Below are positions 1 to 9,548 of a stretch of DNA of 49,065 bases, in pieces. Origin of the DNA: Sphingobacteriales bacterium (GTDB lineage: Bacteria; Bacteroidota; Bacteroidia; Chitinophagales; Chitinophagaceae). Where the stretch lies: assembly GCA_027491165.1 (NCBI GenBank), contig JAIXWS010000075.1, forward strand, positions 1 to 49,065, written 5' to 3'. The notes under the pieces are model-generated. The model made no database searches. It was not told where the DNA came from and saw only the letters and a list, made by a program, of their open reading frames with translations. Position numbers and translations under genes: made by a program. Position 1 is the stretch's first letter, and every line of letters starts with the position of its first letter.

Positions 1-1212
1 ATAGCTAGCTAAATTTTCATTGCGATCAGAAGAGGCATTTTTCAGCACATGGTTCATCCCCTCAATGATATAATACTTGGCCTTGGGCTGTGCTTGACGA
101 AGGTTTTCAGCATCAGCCACCAAAACTTGCAGGTCTGTGCTGCCTTGCAAAATCAATACGGGAATCTGAAGTTTTTTAATTTCCTTTTGAGGTTCGAATG
201 CCATCCAAGAAATTAAATAGGGTTGTACAGATGGATGAAATAAAGCGGCTAGATTTTGATCTTCAACTTTTAGCGTTTTGCCTTTTTTCAATTGGCTCAA
301 TATGGAATCTGCAAGCGCACTAGAACGAGGTAAATTCGTTTTTACTTGCCGACTAATAACCTTTGCTATATTGTCTCCAGCACCAGCTATGGAAATATAC
401 CCATCAATTTTTTCTTTGTTTGCCAATAACATGCCTATTAAGGCCCCTTCACTATGCCCTGCAACAAATATTTTTCCAAATCTATTATCTGATTTGATTT
501 TTCTGACAAAAAGCAAGGCATCATGTACAAAATCATTAATCGTTAGATCCGCACCCAAGCCTGCAGCAGCATGACTTTCACCCACCCCACGTTTATCAAA
601 TCTTAGCGATGCGATACCGGCCATTTGTAAAGAATCTGCCAACATTTTAAAGGCATCAGTCTGCATTCCTTTTTGATTGCAATTTCTATCAGTAGCTCCC
701 GAACCAGCAATGATGAGTACTACATTGGGCTTGGAATTGCTCTTAGGCATTGCCAAAGTACCATAAAGCGTATCGCCATTTTGGGTAGTTACTGTAAAAT
801 TTGATGGGCTTTTACCGTCATTGGGGACATTAGCTCCTGCATCTGGCATAGGACGTACTTGCAAAGCGCTCCATTCGTTTTTTTCGTTCAAGGCAATAAC
901 AATTTCAAAAGTGGCTTTTTCAAAAACACCCTTAAACACTGATCTGGTATTCGATTCCGAACCTATACTGGTAGATGTCAGATGACCGACCTGGCTAACT
1001 AGCGAAATCATCATTTCTTTTGTTTTCACTTCAGACAATGCAGCCTTCAGGTTTGGCGCAAACAAAGCGTACAGACTATCCGCCTGCTGATGGTTGTAGT
1101 AGCGTTGAAATTTTTCGATTGCCAAGCCATAAGCCTCCTGCTTTTGTTGCGCTTGTGTCATAGTATTGGCCAAAAAAAGTAGTAAAACAATATTCCAAAT
1201 TTTTAATTGCAT
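1..1212 (-). CDS. Secreted alpha/beta hydrolase with N-terminal DUF3887-like domain (3' end outside window)
   Basis: The frame is open from an ATG at 1212 to the window edge (404 codons), so only the last residues are missing. The protein begins with a signal peptide (about residues 1-22, ending in TQAQ), followed by a DUF3887-like domain (about 25-130) and an alpha/beta-hydrolase fold of the serine aminopeptidase/S33 type. The catalytic triad is visible: Ser254 in GHSEG, Asp360 in QGSTD and His388 in GMNH. Export to the periplasm or beyond is inferred from the signal peptide. The family cleaves small esters or acyl/peptide bonds, but the substrate cannot be read from sequence. It is divergent from lon, with 236 bp between the two starts. 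Confidence 0.85.
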   Translation of the reverse strand, partial: MQLKIWNIVLLLFLANTMTQAQQKQEAYGLAIEKFQRYYNHQQADSLYALFAPNLKAALSEVKTKEMMISLVSQVGHLTSTSIGSESNTRSVFKGVFEKATFEIVIALNEKNEWSALQVRPMPDAGANVPNDGKSPSNFTVTTQNGDTLYGTLAMPKSNSKPNVVLIIAGSGATDRNCNQKGMQTDAFKMLADSLQMAGIASLRFDKRGVGESHAAAGLGADLTINDFVHDALLFVRKIKSDNRFGKIFVAGHSEGALIGMLLANKEKIDGYISIAGAGDNIAKVISRQVKTNLPRSSALADSILSQLKKGKTLKVEDQNLAALFHPSVQPYLISWMAFEPQKEIKKLQIPVLILQGSTDLQVLVADAENLRQAQPKAKYYIIEGMNHVLKNASSDRNENLASY

Positions 1213-1448
1213 TAAAGGATGTTGTAGGCTAGGTTATAAAAATAAAATGAAAAATTTATATTGTAAAAGACTCATTTTCAGGAGCATTTTTTATGTGGCA
1301 AAGATAACAAGATAGACTGCTATTTTTTCAGTTTTTTGCCTTTGGCATAAGGATTGAACGAATAGATTACTTACATTTTGAGCATCCTATCTTTATAGCT
1401 TTGACATTATGTCGGTATTTTTAAATTTTAAAAGACTATTTTCTCAAT

Positions 1449-3857
1449 ATGAAATCGATGATAGATATGATGTTTGGACAAAATGACCAAGAAATGGAGT
1501 TTATGCCCATTGTACCCCTTGGTGAGGATGAACTCAATGACGACGAAAAGAAAAACTTACCAACCGAAATACCCTTGATAGCCCTTCGCAATACCGTATT
1601 ATTTCCTAATGTCGTATTGCCCATTACCGTATCGAGAGAGAAATCGGTAAAAGCTATCGAATTTGCTAATGCCCATGGAAAATGGATTGGTGTTTTGGCG
1701 CAAAAAGACATGGCCAACGAAGACCCAACTGCCGAGGATATCTATACAACGGGCACCTTGGCTAAAATAGTGAAGCAAATCAAAATGCCCGATGGCAATA
1801 CGACCCTATTTATTATGGGTAGAATGCGCTTCGGTATTCAGGAAATGACACAAAGTGATCCCTTTTTCAAGGCGCATATCAAGCTCATGGACGATGTGTA
1901 TCCGAAAAACGATTCTGAATTTGATGCCATTATGTCGTCCATCCGCGACTATTCCGAAAAAATATTAAGCCAGTCGCCCAACTTGCCCAGCGAAGCGGGT
2001 ATTGTGCTTAAAAATATCGAGCAACAATCCTTTTTGCTCCATTTTATTGCCTCCAATATCAATGCCAAACTTACAGACAAGCAAACTTTACTAGAAATTA
2101 ATGACCTCAAAGAAAGAGGAGAAAAACTGTTGCAAATATTGCAAGTAGAGCTGCAATTGGTAGAGCTCAAAAACGAGATAACCAATAAGACCCGCGGCGA
2201 AATGGACAAGCAGCAACGCGAGTACTTTCTGCAACAACAATTAAAATCCATCAAAGATGAATTGGGTGGTGATCCCAATGAGCGTGAGGTAAGGGATTTA
2301 CAAAAACGTGCAGAAGAAATGATCTGGCCAGAGCCAGCCAAAGATTTGTTCCAAAAAAATATTCAAAAACTGGAGCGTATGCACCCCAGTACGCCCGACT
2401 ATTCCGTGATCTATAATCATTTAGATTTGATGTTGGACCTGCCTTGGAGCACTGTTACTGCCGACTCTTATGATCTACCCCATGCACAAAAAGTACTGGA
2501 TGACGACCATTACGGAATGGAAAAAATTAAAGAACGCATCTTAGAATACTTAGCAGTACTCAAGCTCAAAGGCGATATGAAATCCCCCATCTTATGTTTT
2601 GTTGGCCCTCCAGGCATTGGTAAAACCTCTCTTGGGCGCAGCATTGCCAATGCAATCAACCGTAAATATGTGCGCTTAAGCCTTGGGGGTTTACATGACG
2701 AAAGCGAAATCCGTGGACACCGCAAAACCTATATTGGTGCTATGCCTGGCCGCATTATTCAATCGCTGCGCAAAGTAAAATCTGCCAACCCTGTTTTCAT
2801 ACTTGATGAAATTGATAAAATAGGTCGCGACCATCGAGGCGATCCTTCATCAGCTTTGCTTGAAGTGCTCGATCCAGAGCAAAATTCATCCTTTTATGAC
2901 AATTACCTTGAAATGGACTTTGACCTTTCGAAGGTATTGTTTGTCGCTACAGCAAATAGTTTACAGGATATCCAACCAGCCCTGCGCGACCGACTAGAAA
3001 TTATCCAACTCAATGGCTACAGCATCGAAGAGAAAACGGAAATTGCCAAAAAACATTTAATACCGAAACAAAAAGATCTGCACGGACTCAAAAAAACAAG
3101 TCTCAAATTCTCAGATAAGGTATTGCAACAAATAGTACAAGATTACACCCGCGAAAGTGGGGTTCGTGAATTAGACAGATTGCTGGCTTCGGTAATGCGC
3201 AATGTGGCTAAAGATGTGGCCATGGAAGTACCCGTAACAGCCCAAATCACGAACGAAAAAGTAATCAACATCCTCGGCAAAGCGAAATTTAGCAATGATG
3301 TGTATGAGCGCGGATTACCTGCTGGCGTAGCTGTTGGACTTGCTTGGACATCTGTGGGTGGCGAAATTCTTTTTATCGAGACAAACTTGAGTAAAGGGAA
3401 AGGCGGCCTCACCATTACTGGCAATTTGGGCAATGTGATGAAAGAAAGTGCCACAACCGCACTCTCTTATTTGCGTGCTCATGCCGAAGAATTAGACATT
3501 GACGAAAAGCTATTTGAAGACAATAATATTCACATCCATGTGCCCGAAGGTGCTGTACCCAAAGACGGACCTAGCGCAGGCATTACGATGCTCAGTGCAT
3601 TAACATCCCTGTTTACGGGACGTAAATTACGCAACTACCTAGCGATGACTGGCGAAATAACCCTTCGTGGACAAGTACTACCCGTTGGTGGTATCAAAGA
3701 AAAAGTTTTGGCAGCTAAACGCGCAGGTGTAAAGGAAATTATTATGTGCAGCCAAAACGAAAAAGATGTTGAAGATATCAATCCACTCTTTATCAAGGGC
3801 ATTAAATTTCATTATGTCAAAGAGATGAATGAGGTGTTGGAATTAGCGCTGAAATAA
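1449..3857 (+). CDS. lon: ATP-dependent endopeptidase Lon
   Basis: 802 residues, full length for LonA. An N-terminal LON substrate-binding domain (about 40-240) and a coiled linker are followed by an AAA+ module with Walker [10 protein letters not shown] at 386-394, and then the C-terminal protease domain. The Ser-Lys dyad is present: Ser709 in DGPSAG and a Lys near 752 in GGIKEK. It is a cytoplasmic hexameric protease that degrades damaged and regulatory proteins. The start is ATG 1449; another ATG at 1408 is out of frame. The gene is monocistronic, ending in a strong hairpin terminator. No HrcA (CIRCE) or similar heat-shock operator was recognised upstream. Confidence 0.98.
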   Translation: MKSMIDMMFGQNDQEMEFMPIVPLGEDELNDDEKKNLPTEIPLIALRNTVLFPNVVLPITVSREKSVKAIEFANAHGKWIGVLAQKDMANEDPTAEDIYTTGTLAKIVKQIKMPDGNTTLFIMGRMRFGIQEMTQSDPFFKAHIKLMDDVYPKNDSEFDAIMSSIRDYSEKILSQSPNLPSEAGIVLKNIEQQSFLLHFIASNINAKLTDKQTLLEINDLKERGEKLLQILQVELQLVELKNEITNKTRGEMDKQQREYFLQQQLKSIKDELGGDPNEREVRDLQKRAEEMIWPEPAKDLFQKNIQKLERMHPSTPDYSVIYNHLDLMLDLPWSTVTADSYDLPHAQKVLDDDHYGMEKIKERILEYLAVLKLKGDMKSPILCFVGPPGIGKTSLGRSIANAINRKYVRLSLGGLHDESEIRGHRKTYIGAMPGRIIQSLRKVKSANPVFILDEIDKIGRDHRGDPSSALLEVLDPEQNSSFYDNYLEMDFDLSKVLFVATANSLQDIQPALRDRLEIIQLNGYSIEEKTEIAKKHLIPKQKDLHGLKKTSLKFSDKVLQQIVQDYTRESGVRELDRLLASVMRNVAKDVAMEVPVTAQITNEKVINILGKAKFSNDVYERGLPAGVAVGLAWTSVGGEILFIETNLSKGKGGLTITGNLGNVMKESATTALSYLRAHAEELDIDEKLFEDNNIHIHVPEGAVPKDGPSAGITMLSALTSLFTGRKLRNYLAMTGEITLRGQVLPVGGIKEKVLAAKRAGVKEIIMCSQNEKDVEDINPLFIKGIKFHYVKEMNEVLELALK

Positions 3858-3871
3858 ATGAAGCAAACACA

Positions 3872-3907
3872 TAAAAAACGCTCCAAGAAATTGGAGCGTT
3901 TTTTTAT
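3872..3907. terminator. Bidirectional terminator between lon and the CPBP gene
   Basis: An 8-bp perfect stem (3879-3886 with 3891-3898, loop GAAA) is flanked by an A-run on the left and a T-run on the right, so it can end transcription of lon on the plus strand and of the convergent CPBP gene on the minus strand. Confidence 0.9.
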
Positions 3908-3990
3908 ATCCCTAGCACAATAGCAATCCTGACCGCCTATGCTTTGTGCATGAATTCTATTTATCTGATATCCATCTTAAAAATGATTTT

Positions 3991-4932
3991 TTACAAATGC
4001 AAATAACCGGACCGCCCTAAAAAAGCAAATAACTCCATCAAATAGGCAATGCCCAAATGCACGATGATTCCACCATAAATTGACTTTGTTCGGTAAGCAA
4101 TTACACCCAGCAGTAGCCCTCCAAAAAAAGAACTGATTGTTTCACCCAGAGGTTTACCAAAATGAATAGTAATATAATATACACACATCGGAAGAATGGC
4201 TCTGTGACCAAATTTAGTGGCAAATGCTAAAATAACAAAGCCACGAAAAAAGAACTCTGTAAACAAAAAATCGGAGCCATAAATAAGCTCGTAAATAGCG
4301 ACCAAAAATGTATACTGCCCATGCGATTCGGAAATGTATAATTTGGTGTAGCGAGGATAGGTTTCTAAAAAATCGGGCTGTGTGCCTGCCCAAAACAACA
4401 ATGGAATCATCATTGTTAGCAAAATGAAATACGGCTTTAAATCGACGCCTTTCATTTTGAAACCATAATAATTTTGATTGCGCCTATCAACAATATACCA
4501 ATAAACAAAACAGGGAATCATCAGCATAAAAAAGCCTCCCAAATTGTATCCTGCTTTGTGGTAAAAATTATAGAGTTCGCCTGATGTTTGCCCAAAAATA
4601 TATTTGCCATATTCTATATCAGCACCCCGAACCGCAAACAAAAAAATGACTAAAAAATTGAGTAGCCACCAATTGAACGACTTTAAAAAATGAAGGTCAC
4701 GCTCTGCAATACCTTGCAAAATAAAAGTGCCTATAAAAGCAATAGCGTACATCTGACAATATCGAAAAACTTGAATCGTCAGATTATGCTGACTTTCGAT
4801 ATAGCGTTCGTAAAAACTATCGTGATAGGCTATTTGAATCAAAACGGCACCTAAAGCCACACTCAAAAAAAATGCAAGCCAATTAAAATGCTGTTTATAA
4901 TAATCGCCGAGTAGGGAAAGAATTTTTTTCAA
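3991..4932 (-). CDS. CPBP-family (CAAX protease/Abi-like) intramembrane protein
   Basis: 313 residues with about eight hydrophobic segments. The C-terminal half carries the CPBP/Rce1-like signature: TEFFFRG at 225-231 (family motif EExxxR), His257 in YYITIH (family FxxxH) and His292 in VHLGIA (family HxxxN/D). The family comprises glutamic-type intramembrane proteases, some linked to bacteriocin self-immunity. Here the first Glu of motif 1 is Thr225 and the Asn/Asp of motif 3 is Ala296, so activity may be changed or lost. The gene is 27 bp downstream of bcp on the same strand and may be cotranscribed with it. The physiological role is unknown. Confidence 0.8.
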   Translation of the reverse strand: MKKILSLLGDYYKQHFNWLAFFLSVALGAVLIQIAYHDSFYERYIESQHNLTIQVFRYCQMYAIAFIGTFILQGIAERDLHFLKSFNWWLLNFLVIFLFAVRGADIEYGKYIFGQTSGELYNFYHKAGYNLGGFFMLMIPCFVYWYIVDRRNQNYYGFKMKGVDLKPYFILLTMMIPLLFWAGTQPDFLETYPRYTKLYISESHGQYTFLVAIYELIYGSDFLFTEFFFRGFVILAFATKFGHRAILPMCVYYITIHFGKPLGETISSFFGGLLLGVIAYRTKSIYGGIIVHLGIAYLMELFAFLGRSGYLHL

Positions 4933-4959
4933 AAAAAATACATTTAAATAACCTGAATC

Positions 4960-5421
4960 CTAGCTCCAAAATGCCAGTATTTGCTCGGTATGGTTCTTAG
5001 TATCCACCTTTTCAATTATGTGTACAATCTTTCCTTTTTCATCAATTAAAAAAGTTACACGACTAGTACCCATGTATGTTTTACCCATAAATTTTTTTTC
5101 TCCCCACAGTCCATAATCAGCAACTATTGTCTTTTCCTCATCGGCAACTAGCGTAAAGGGCAATTTGTATTTATCTTCAAATTTCTTGTGCTTTTTTACC
5201 TCATCCACACTTACACCCAACACCACGATTCCTTTATTGGTTAGTGCACTAAAATTATCGCGCAAATTGCAAGCTTGCGCTGTACAGCCCGGCGTATCAT
5301 CCTTTGGGTAAAAATAAAGGACAACTTTTTTTCCCTTAAAATCTTTTAATGAAACGGGAAGACCATTTTGATCATTGGCAACAAATGCTGGGGCTTTATC
5401 CCCTATTTTGAGATGGCTCAT
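4960..5421 (-). CDS. bcp: Thioredoxin-dependent thiol peroxidase (Bcp/PrxQ)
   Basis: 153 residues, the usual length for the BCP/PrxQ peroxiredoxins. The peroxidatic Cys46 lies in DDTPGCT and the resolving Cys51 five residues later, the classic atypical 2-Cys spacing. It reduces H2O2 and organic hydroperoxides in the cytoplasm, using thioredoxin. The gene is divergent from the flavin reductase gene, sharing an 85-bp promoter region. It probably forms a two-gene unit with the CPBP gene downstream. Confidence 0.95.
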   Translation of the reverse strand: MSHLKIGDKAPAFVANDQNGLPVSLKDFKGKKVVLYFYPKDDTPGCTAQACNLRDNFSALTNKGIVVLGVSVDEVKKHKKFEDKYKLPFTLVADEEKTIVADYGLWGEKKFMGKTYMGTSRVTFLIDEKGKIVHIIEKVDTKNHTEQILAFWS

Positions 5422-5451
5422 GATGATTAATTTTGCTGCAATATAATACGA

Positions 5452-5481
5452 TTGAGCGGATTAGATTTGTGCCTACATTTG
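5452..5481 (+). promoter_or_regulatory. Bacteroidota-type promoter for the flavin reductase gene
   Basis: TTG (5452-5454), a 19-bp spacer and a perfect TAnnTTTG box (TACATTTG, 5474-5481). This matches the known -33/-7 elements of the Bacteroidota primary sigma factor. The start codon lies 25 bp downstream. Confidence 0.8.
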
Positions 5482-5506
5482 TTTGCAAAGAAAATAATAT
5501 TCCGTC

Positions 5507-6379
5507 ATGAGAATTATACCCAGTGAAGTAAAAACATCTGAATTACACGCTTATCTTTTAGGTGCTGTTTCGCCCCGCCCCATATGCTTCGCCAGCACCA
5601 TTGATAGCGAAGGTAATCCCAACCTTTCGCCATTCAGCTTCTTCAATGTATTTGGCAGTAAGCCACCGATACTTATTTTTTCGCCTGCACGTCGTGTACG
5701 CGACAATACGATCAAGCATACACTTGAAAACGTATACGAAAACATGGAGGTAGTGATCAATATGGTCAACTATAATATTGTACAACAAATGAGCCTCGCC
5801 AGTTGCGAGTATCCAAAGGGTACAAGTGAATTTGAAAAAGCCGGATTTACACCGATCAAATCCGATATGGTGAAACCTTTCCGTGTCAAAGAATCGCCCG
5901 TAAGCCTTGAGTGCAAAGTGATACAAGTCATCGAAACAGGTAAAGAAGGCGGTGCAGGAAATCTGATTATGTGCGAAGTGTTGTGTATGCATATTGATGA
6001 TCATGTCTTGGACGAAAACGGAAAAATAGACCCCCATAAAATTGATCTTGTTGCCCGTATGGGTGGCGATTATTATTGCCGTGCATCAGGAAATGCCGTA
6101 TTTGAAGTGGCTAAACCCAATCTTAAATTAGGCGTAGGCATTGATGCTTTGCCTGATCATATCAAACACAGTACCGTCCTTAACGGTAATCACCTAGGCA
6201 TTTTGGGCAATTGCAGCGAGATTCCGGCCTCATCCGAGATTGTGCATGATGGGCGATTAGAACAAATCCTTAGTGATTTCTCAGATAGAGCACAACGTGT
6301 CAATGCCCTACAACATTATGCCAAAGACCTCCTTGATGAAAATGAAATTGATAGGGCCTGGCAGATATTGTTATTGTAG
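5507..6379 (+). CDS. Flavin reductase family protein (FMN-binding split barrel)
   Basis: 290 residues. The N-terminal ~200 residues match the flavin-reductase-like FMN-binding split barrel: an early SPRPICFAST segment followed by SPFSFFNVFGSKPP. The remaining ~90 residues are the C-terminal extension seen in the long Bacteroidota members. The family uses NAD(P)H to reduce free or bound flavin, often for a partner monooxygenase. No partner is adjacent; the FAD monooxygenase Kmo 1.8 kb away does not need one. It has its own promoter and a hairpin terminator, so it is monocistronic. Confidence 0.9.
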   Translation: MRIIPSEVKTSELHAYLLGAVSPRPICFASTIDSEGNPNLSPFSFFNVFGSKPPILIFSPARRVRDNTIKHTLENVYENMEVVINMVNYNIVQQMSLASCEYPKGTSEFEKAGFTPIKSDMVKPFRVKESPVSLECKVIQVIETGKEGGAGNLIMCEVLCMHIDDHVLDENGKIDPHKIDLVARMGGDYYCRASGNAVFEVAKPNLKLGVGIDALPDHIKHSTVLNGNHLGILGNCSEIPASSEIVHDGRLEQILSDFSDRAQRVNALQHYAKDLLDENEIDRAWQILLL

Positions 6380-6386
6380 GTCTCAT

Positions 6387-6418
6387 TTCTTCATTCCTCA
6401 ATAGTGAAGAAGTTTTTT
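6387..6418 (+). terminator. Terminator of the flavin reductase gene
   Basis: A 7-bp stem (6387-6393 with 6405-6411) around an 11-nt loop is followed within two bases by six T residues (6413-6418), just 8 bp after the stop codon. Confidence 0.75.
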
Positions 6419-6672
6419 GAGAAGTGAGCATTTTCAATTTCTTTAAACAAACGTGGAGCAATGCCCTGAGGAATCGAAAGGTTGCACCGACAGGTCAAGT
6501 AACATTCTTTAGGCTTTACCAAAAACCACAACTCGCTATTGTAATTTTTCTTGCACTCATCCGCAATCGGTTTCCCCTCCAAGGAGGGGAAGCGCACAAT
6601 GTGACAAATCACTACATCCACAACTCCTCCTTGTATAAATAAAAACAAGCCAATCAAAATTATCTAGTGCCT
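6419..6672. other. Non-coding gap with a small palindrome
   Basis: No convincing gene. Short frames on both strands lack homology I recognise. A perfect inverted repeat, CCCCTCC-AA-GGAGGGG, lies near 6575-6590. It resembles the CCCTCC-AG-GGAGGG palindrome near 28872, suggesting a low-copy dispersed intergenic element. Confidence 0.45.
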
Positions 6673-6701
6673 TTGCGTGAAACAAAAACTATTTACCTTT
6701 A
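6673..6701 (+). promoter_or_regulatory. Promoter of ruvB
   Basis: TTG (6673-6675), an 18-bp spacer and TACCTTTA (6694-6701, one mismatch to TAnnTTTG). The box ends only 9 bp before the ruvB ATG, so the leader would be a few bases at most. Confidence 0.65.
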
Positions 6702-6710
6702 CGCTGTAAT

Positions 6711-7736
6711 ATGGACAATCCCAATCTTCAAGCCAACAATAGCAATAACCCTGCCGATAAGGAATACGAAAACAGTATCCGACCGCAGAGTATTGAAGAT
6801 TTTTCGGGTCAACCACAGCTGATTGAAAATCTTCGCATTTTTGTCAAAGCCGCCAACCAACGTGGTGAAGCCCTAGACCATATTTTGTTTCATGGGCCTC
6901 CGGGATTGGGCAAAACAACTTTATCCCGCATTGTAGCCAACGAATTAGGAGCCAATATCAAAGAAACGAGCGGCCCTGTGATAGAAAAACCAGGAGATTT
7001 GGCGGGTATTTTAATAGCTCTTGAGCCCCGTGATGTTTTGTTCATTGATGAGATACACCGTTTGAGTACAGTAGTAGAAGAATACCTCTATGCTGCCATG
7101 GAGGATTTTCGGATAGACATTATGATTGATAGCGGTCCTGCTGCTCGATCGGTACAAATCAATTTAAATCCTTTCACGCTGGTGGGTGCCACCACGCGAT
7201 CGGGCCTGCTGACGGCTCCCTTACTTTCTCGATTTGGTATCAAATCTCGCCTAGATTATTACAACACGGATGTTTTGCAAGGTATTATTTTGCGATCGGC
7301 ACATTTGCTGCATGTAAAAACCACCTCGGATGCCGCCTTAGAAATCGCCCGACGCAGTCGAGGCACTCCCCGTATTGCCAATGGGCTTCTGCGCCGAATG
7401 CGCGATTTTGCGCAAGTTTTAGGTAATGGCGTTATTGATATGGGTATTGCAGAACATGGTCTTCGAGCCCTGAATGTGGATGCCAATGGCCTTGATGAAA
7501 TGGACAATCGTATCCTTACCGCATTGATTGATAAATTTAAGGGCGGACCTACAGGTATTAGCAATATTGCTACCACAGTAGGCGAAGAAGCAGGAACAAT
7601 TGAAGAAGTATATGAACCCTTCCTCATTCAAGAAGGCTATATTATCCGTACGCCACGTGGCAGAGAAGCTACTGAAAAATCCTACAAACATCTCAAAAGA
7701 ACAGGATGGCGAGGCGATAGCCCTTCATTGTTTTAA
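6711..7736 (+). CDS. ruvB: Holliday junction branch-migration helicase RuvB
   Basis: 341 residues, standard length. Walker [10 protein letters not shown] is at 62-70 and Walker B FIDEIH has D113/E114. The sensor region (GATTRSG), the C-terminal winged helix and the closing RGREAT segment are all intact. RuvB hexamers pump DNA through RuvA-bound Holliday junctions during recombination and repair. ruvA and ruvC are not adjacent, as is common in Bacteroidota. ATG 6711 is supported by the promoter box just upstream. No operon partner is seen downstream. Confidence 0.98.
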   Translation: MDNPNLQANNSNNPADKEYENSIRPQSIEDFSGQPQLIENLRIFVKAANQRGEALDHILFHGPPGLGKTTLSRIVANELGANIKETSGPVIEKPGDLAGILIALEPRDVLFIDEIHRLSTVVEEYLYAAMEDFRIDIMIDSGPAARSVQINLNPFTLVGATTRSGLLTAPLLSRFGIKSRLDYYNTDVLQGIILRSAHLLHVKTTSDAALEIARRSRGTPRIANGLLRRMRDFAQVLGNGVIDMGIAEHGLRALNVDANGLDEMDNRILTALIDKFKGGPTGISNIATTVGEEAGTIEEVYEPFLIQEGYIIRTPRGREATEKSYKHLKRTGWRGDSPSLF

Positions 7737-8139
7737 GACCTCAACATTAAAATAGGTCCTTTACCATTTTATGAAAAATAGCCTATCCAATAGCCTCCTT
7801 AACTTTTATTATTAAAGAGCCTTCTAAAAATTTACAGGAGCCTTTACGATTGAAAGGCAATGCCAAAGCTATAGGCTTGACTTTTATTTTCCTAAGTTGA
7901 GCAATTGTACTTTTCAATAACACAACTAATTGTATGCAAAAAGTATACATCAGCAAATTCCATATTATTGGCTCCTAATATCCACAAATGCTTTAAAAAC
8001 AAAACCGATTATATTTTAAGAAAACCAAATCATCAACACAAAAATGATGAAATCAATACAATGGGGGATTGTAGCCATTAATCACCAAAAAAATCAAGGC
8101 CAAGCCTCAATTAAAATGAATAGTTAGCAAATAGTCTTT
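7737..8139. other. 432-bp gap before kmo, nothing recognised
   Basis: AT-rich sequence with stops in all frames and no RNA gene I can recognise. Only a weak 5-bp stem (GACCT/AGGTC, near 7737-7759) follows ruvB and could assist termination; it lacks a proper T-run. Confidence 0.5.
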
Positions 8140-8147
8140 TACATTTG
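8140..8147 (+). promoter_or_regulatory. -7 box of the kmo-recJ promoter
   Basis: A perfect TAnnTTTG (TACATTTG) 21 bp before the kmo ATG. No clear TTG is found at the expected -33 position. Confidence 0.55.
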
Positions 8148-8168
8148 TAGCCAATAGAAAAGACAACT

Positions 8169-9548
8169 ATGGCTAGAGAAATAAGTATATTAGGAGCAGG
8201 TTTGGTAGGTTCTTTATTGGCAGTAATATTGCGCAAGAAAGGGCATCAAGTCAAAATTTATGAACGCCGACCAGACATGCGTAAAGTAAGCGGCTATGCC
8301 GGTCGTTCTATCAATCTGGCCGTAAGTGTACGTGCATGGAAAGCCCTCGAATTGGCGGGCATTAAAGAAGATATTGAACCAATAGCCATACCCATGTACG
8401 GTCGCAGTTTGCACATGCCTGATGGCAGTAGCGCTTACCAACAATATGGCAAAAACAATGAAGCCATCTACTCGGTGAGCCGTGGTGAACTGAATCGAAA
8501 ATTGATGGATGTTGCTGAAAAGCACGGGGTTGAAATCCTATTTGACCATCGTTGTACAGGGGTAAATTTAGCTACCAACGAATTAAGCTTTGAAGTATTA
8601 GGCACTGCAAAAAAAGAAAATGCTGATTTGCTTTTTGGTGCTGATGGGGCTTTCTCTGCGCTAAGAATGAGCTATGGATTTTCTGATAGGGTTAATACCT
8701 CACAAAACTATTTGGAGCATGGCTATAAAGAATTAACAATTCCAGCTTCAGCAGCAGGCGGATTTTTGATCGAAAAAGAGGCTTTACACATTTGGCCAAG
8801 ACATAATTACATGCTCATTGCCTTACCCAATATGGACGGCAGCTTTACCTGTACCTTATTTTTCCCTTTTGAGGGCGCACCTTCTTTTCAATCTTTACAA
8901 ACGCGCGAGGACATTAGTCATTTTTTACAAAGCAGTTTTCCAGATGCTTACGCATTATCGCCTACAATGGTAGACGACTTTATCAATAATCCTACAGCAT
9001 CACTCATTACAACAAGGGTATTCCCATGGCATTTTGGCGACAAAAATGCTTTAATAGGTGATGCGGCACATGCTATTGTTCCTTTTTATGGACAAGGGAT
9101 GAATTCTGGCTTTGAAGACTGTACTGTACTATTGGATTTAATCGAACAATATGGAGAAGATTGGTCGCGTATCCTTCAAGAATATGAAACGAAACGCAAG
9201 CCAAACGGTGATGCTGTGGGCGAATTAGCCTTGATGAACTTTATCGAAATGCGCGACAAAGTAGCCGACCCCGTTTTTTTAGAAAGAAAAAAAATCGAAA
9301 AAGAATTGGGGAAACTGTTTCCTAAAGAATTTATCTCGGTGTACGAGATGGTATCTTTTAGCCATACCCCTTATGATACGGTAATGAAATGCATAGCTGC
9401 ACAAGACGAATTGCTCGGCAAGGTGATGTCTGCGGGCCACTTTGACGAATTAATAGCCAGCGATGCATTTAAAAACCAACTCAGCACATGGATTAAAAAC
9501 TACCACGCATCGGTACAACAATTAGATTTTGGCACTACAACAAATTAA
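8169..9548 (+). CDS. kmo: Kynurenine 3-monooxygenase
   Basis: 459 residues, the usual KMO length. The FAD Rossmann motif GAGLVGSL lies at residues 8-15 and the second FAD motif GDAAHAIVPFYGQGMNSGFEDC is in the middle; both are diagnostic for KMO within the FAD aromatic hydroxylases. The enzyme converts L-kynurenine to 3-hydroxykynurenine with NADPH and O2. In Bacteroidota the pathway leads to quinolinate/NAD or to tryptophan breakdown. Tryptophan 2,3-dioxygenase is encoded 13 kb away; kynureninase is not in this window. The gene's 3' end overlaps recJ by 20 bp, suggesting cotranscription. Confidence 0.95.
   Translation: MAREISILGAGLVGSLLAVILRKKGHQVKIYERRPDMRKVSGYAGRSINLAVSVRAWKALELAGIKEDIEPIAIPMYGRSLHMPDGSSAYQQYGKNNEAIYSVSRGELNRKLMDVAEKHGVEILFDHRCTGVNLATNELSFEVLGTAKKENADLLFGADGAFSALRMSYGFSDRVNTSQNYLEHGYKELTIPASAAGGFLIEKEALHIWPRHNYMLIALPNMDGSFTCTLFFPFEGAPSFQSLQTREDISHFLQSSFPDAYALSPTMVDDFINNPTASLITTRVFPWHFGDKNALIGDAAHAIVPFYGQGMNSGFEDCTVLLDLIEQYGEDWSRILQEYETKRKPNGDAVGELALMNFIEMRDKVADPVFLERKKIEKELGKLFPKEFISVYEMVSFSHTPYDTVMKCIAAQDELLGKVMSAGHFDELIASDAFKNQLSTWIKNYHASVQQLDFGTTTN

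Noticed and set aside
1949-2341. A 130-residue minus-strand frame inside lon
   Set aside because: Ser/Cys-rich translation typical of the reverse complement of a coding sequence; lon itself is fully supported.
5558-6037. A 159-residue open frame on the minus strand opposite the flavin reductase gene
   Set aside because: It is a shadow of a well-conserved gene, has Cys/His/Phe-rich composition unlike a real protein, and no promoter or family match.
6424-6642. A possible 72-residue protein after the flavin reductase
   Set aside because: It begins just behind the terminator, has no promoter, and crosses a palindromic repeat-like block.
7737-8139. Possible RNA gene in the large gap between ruvB and kmo
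   Set aside because: No tRNA cloverleaf, no strong hairpin, no repeated unit; only AT-rich sequence.
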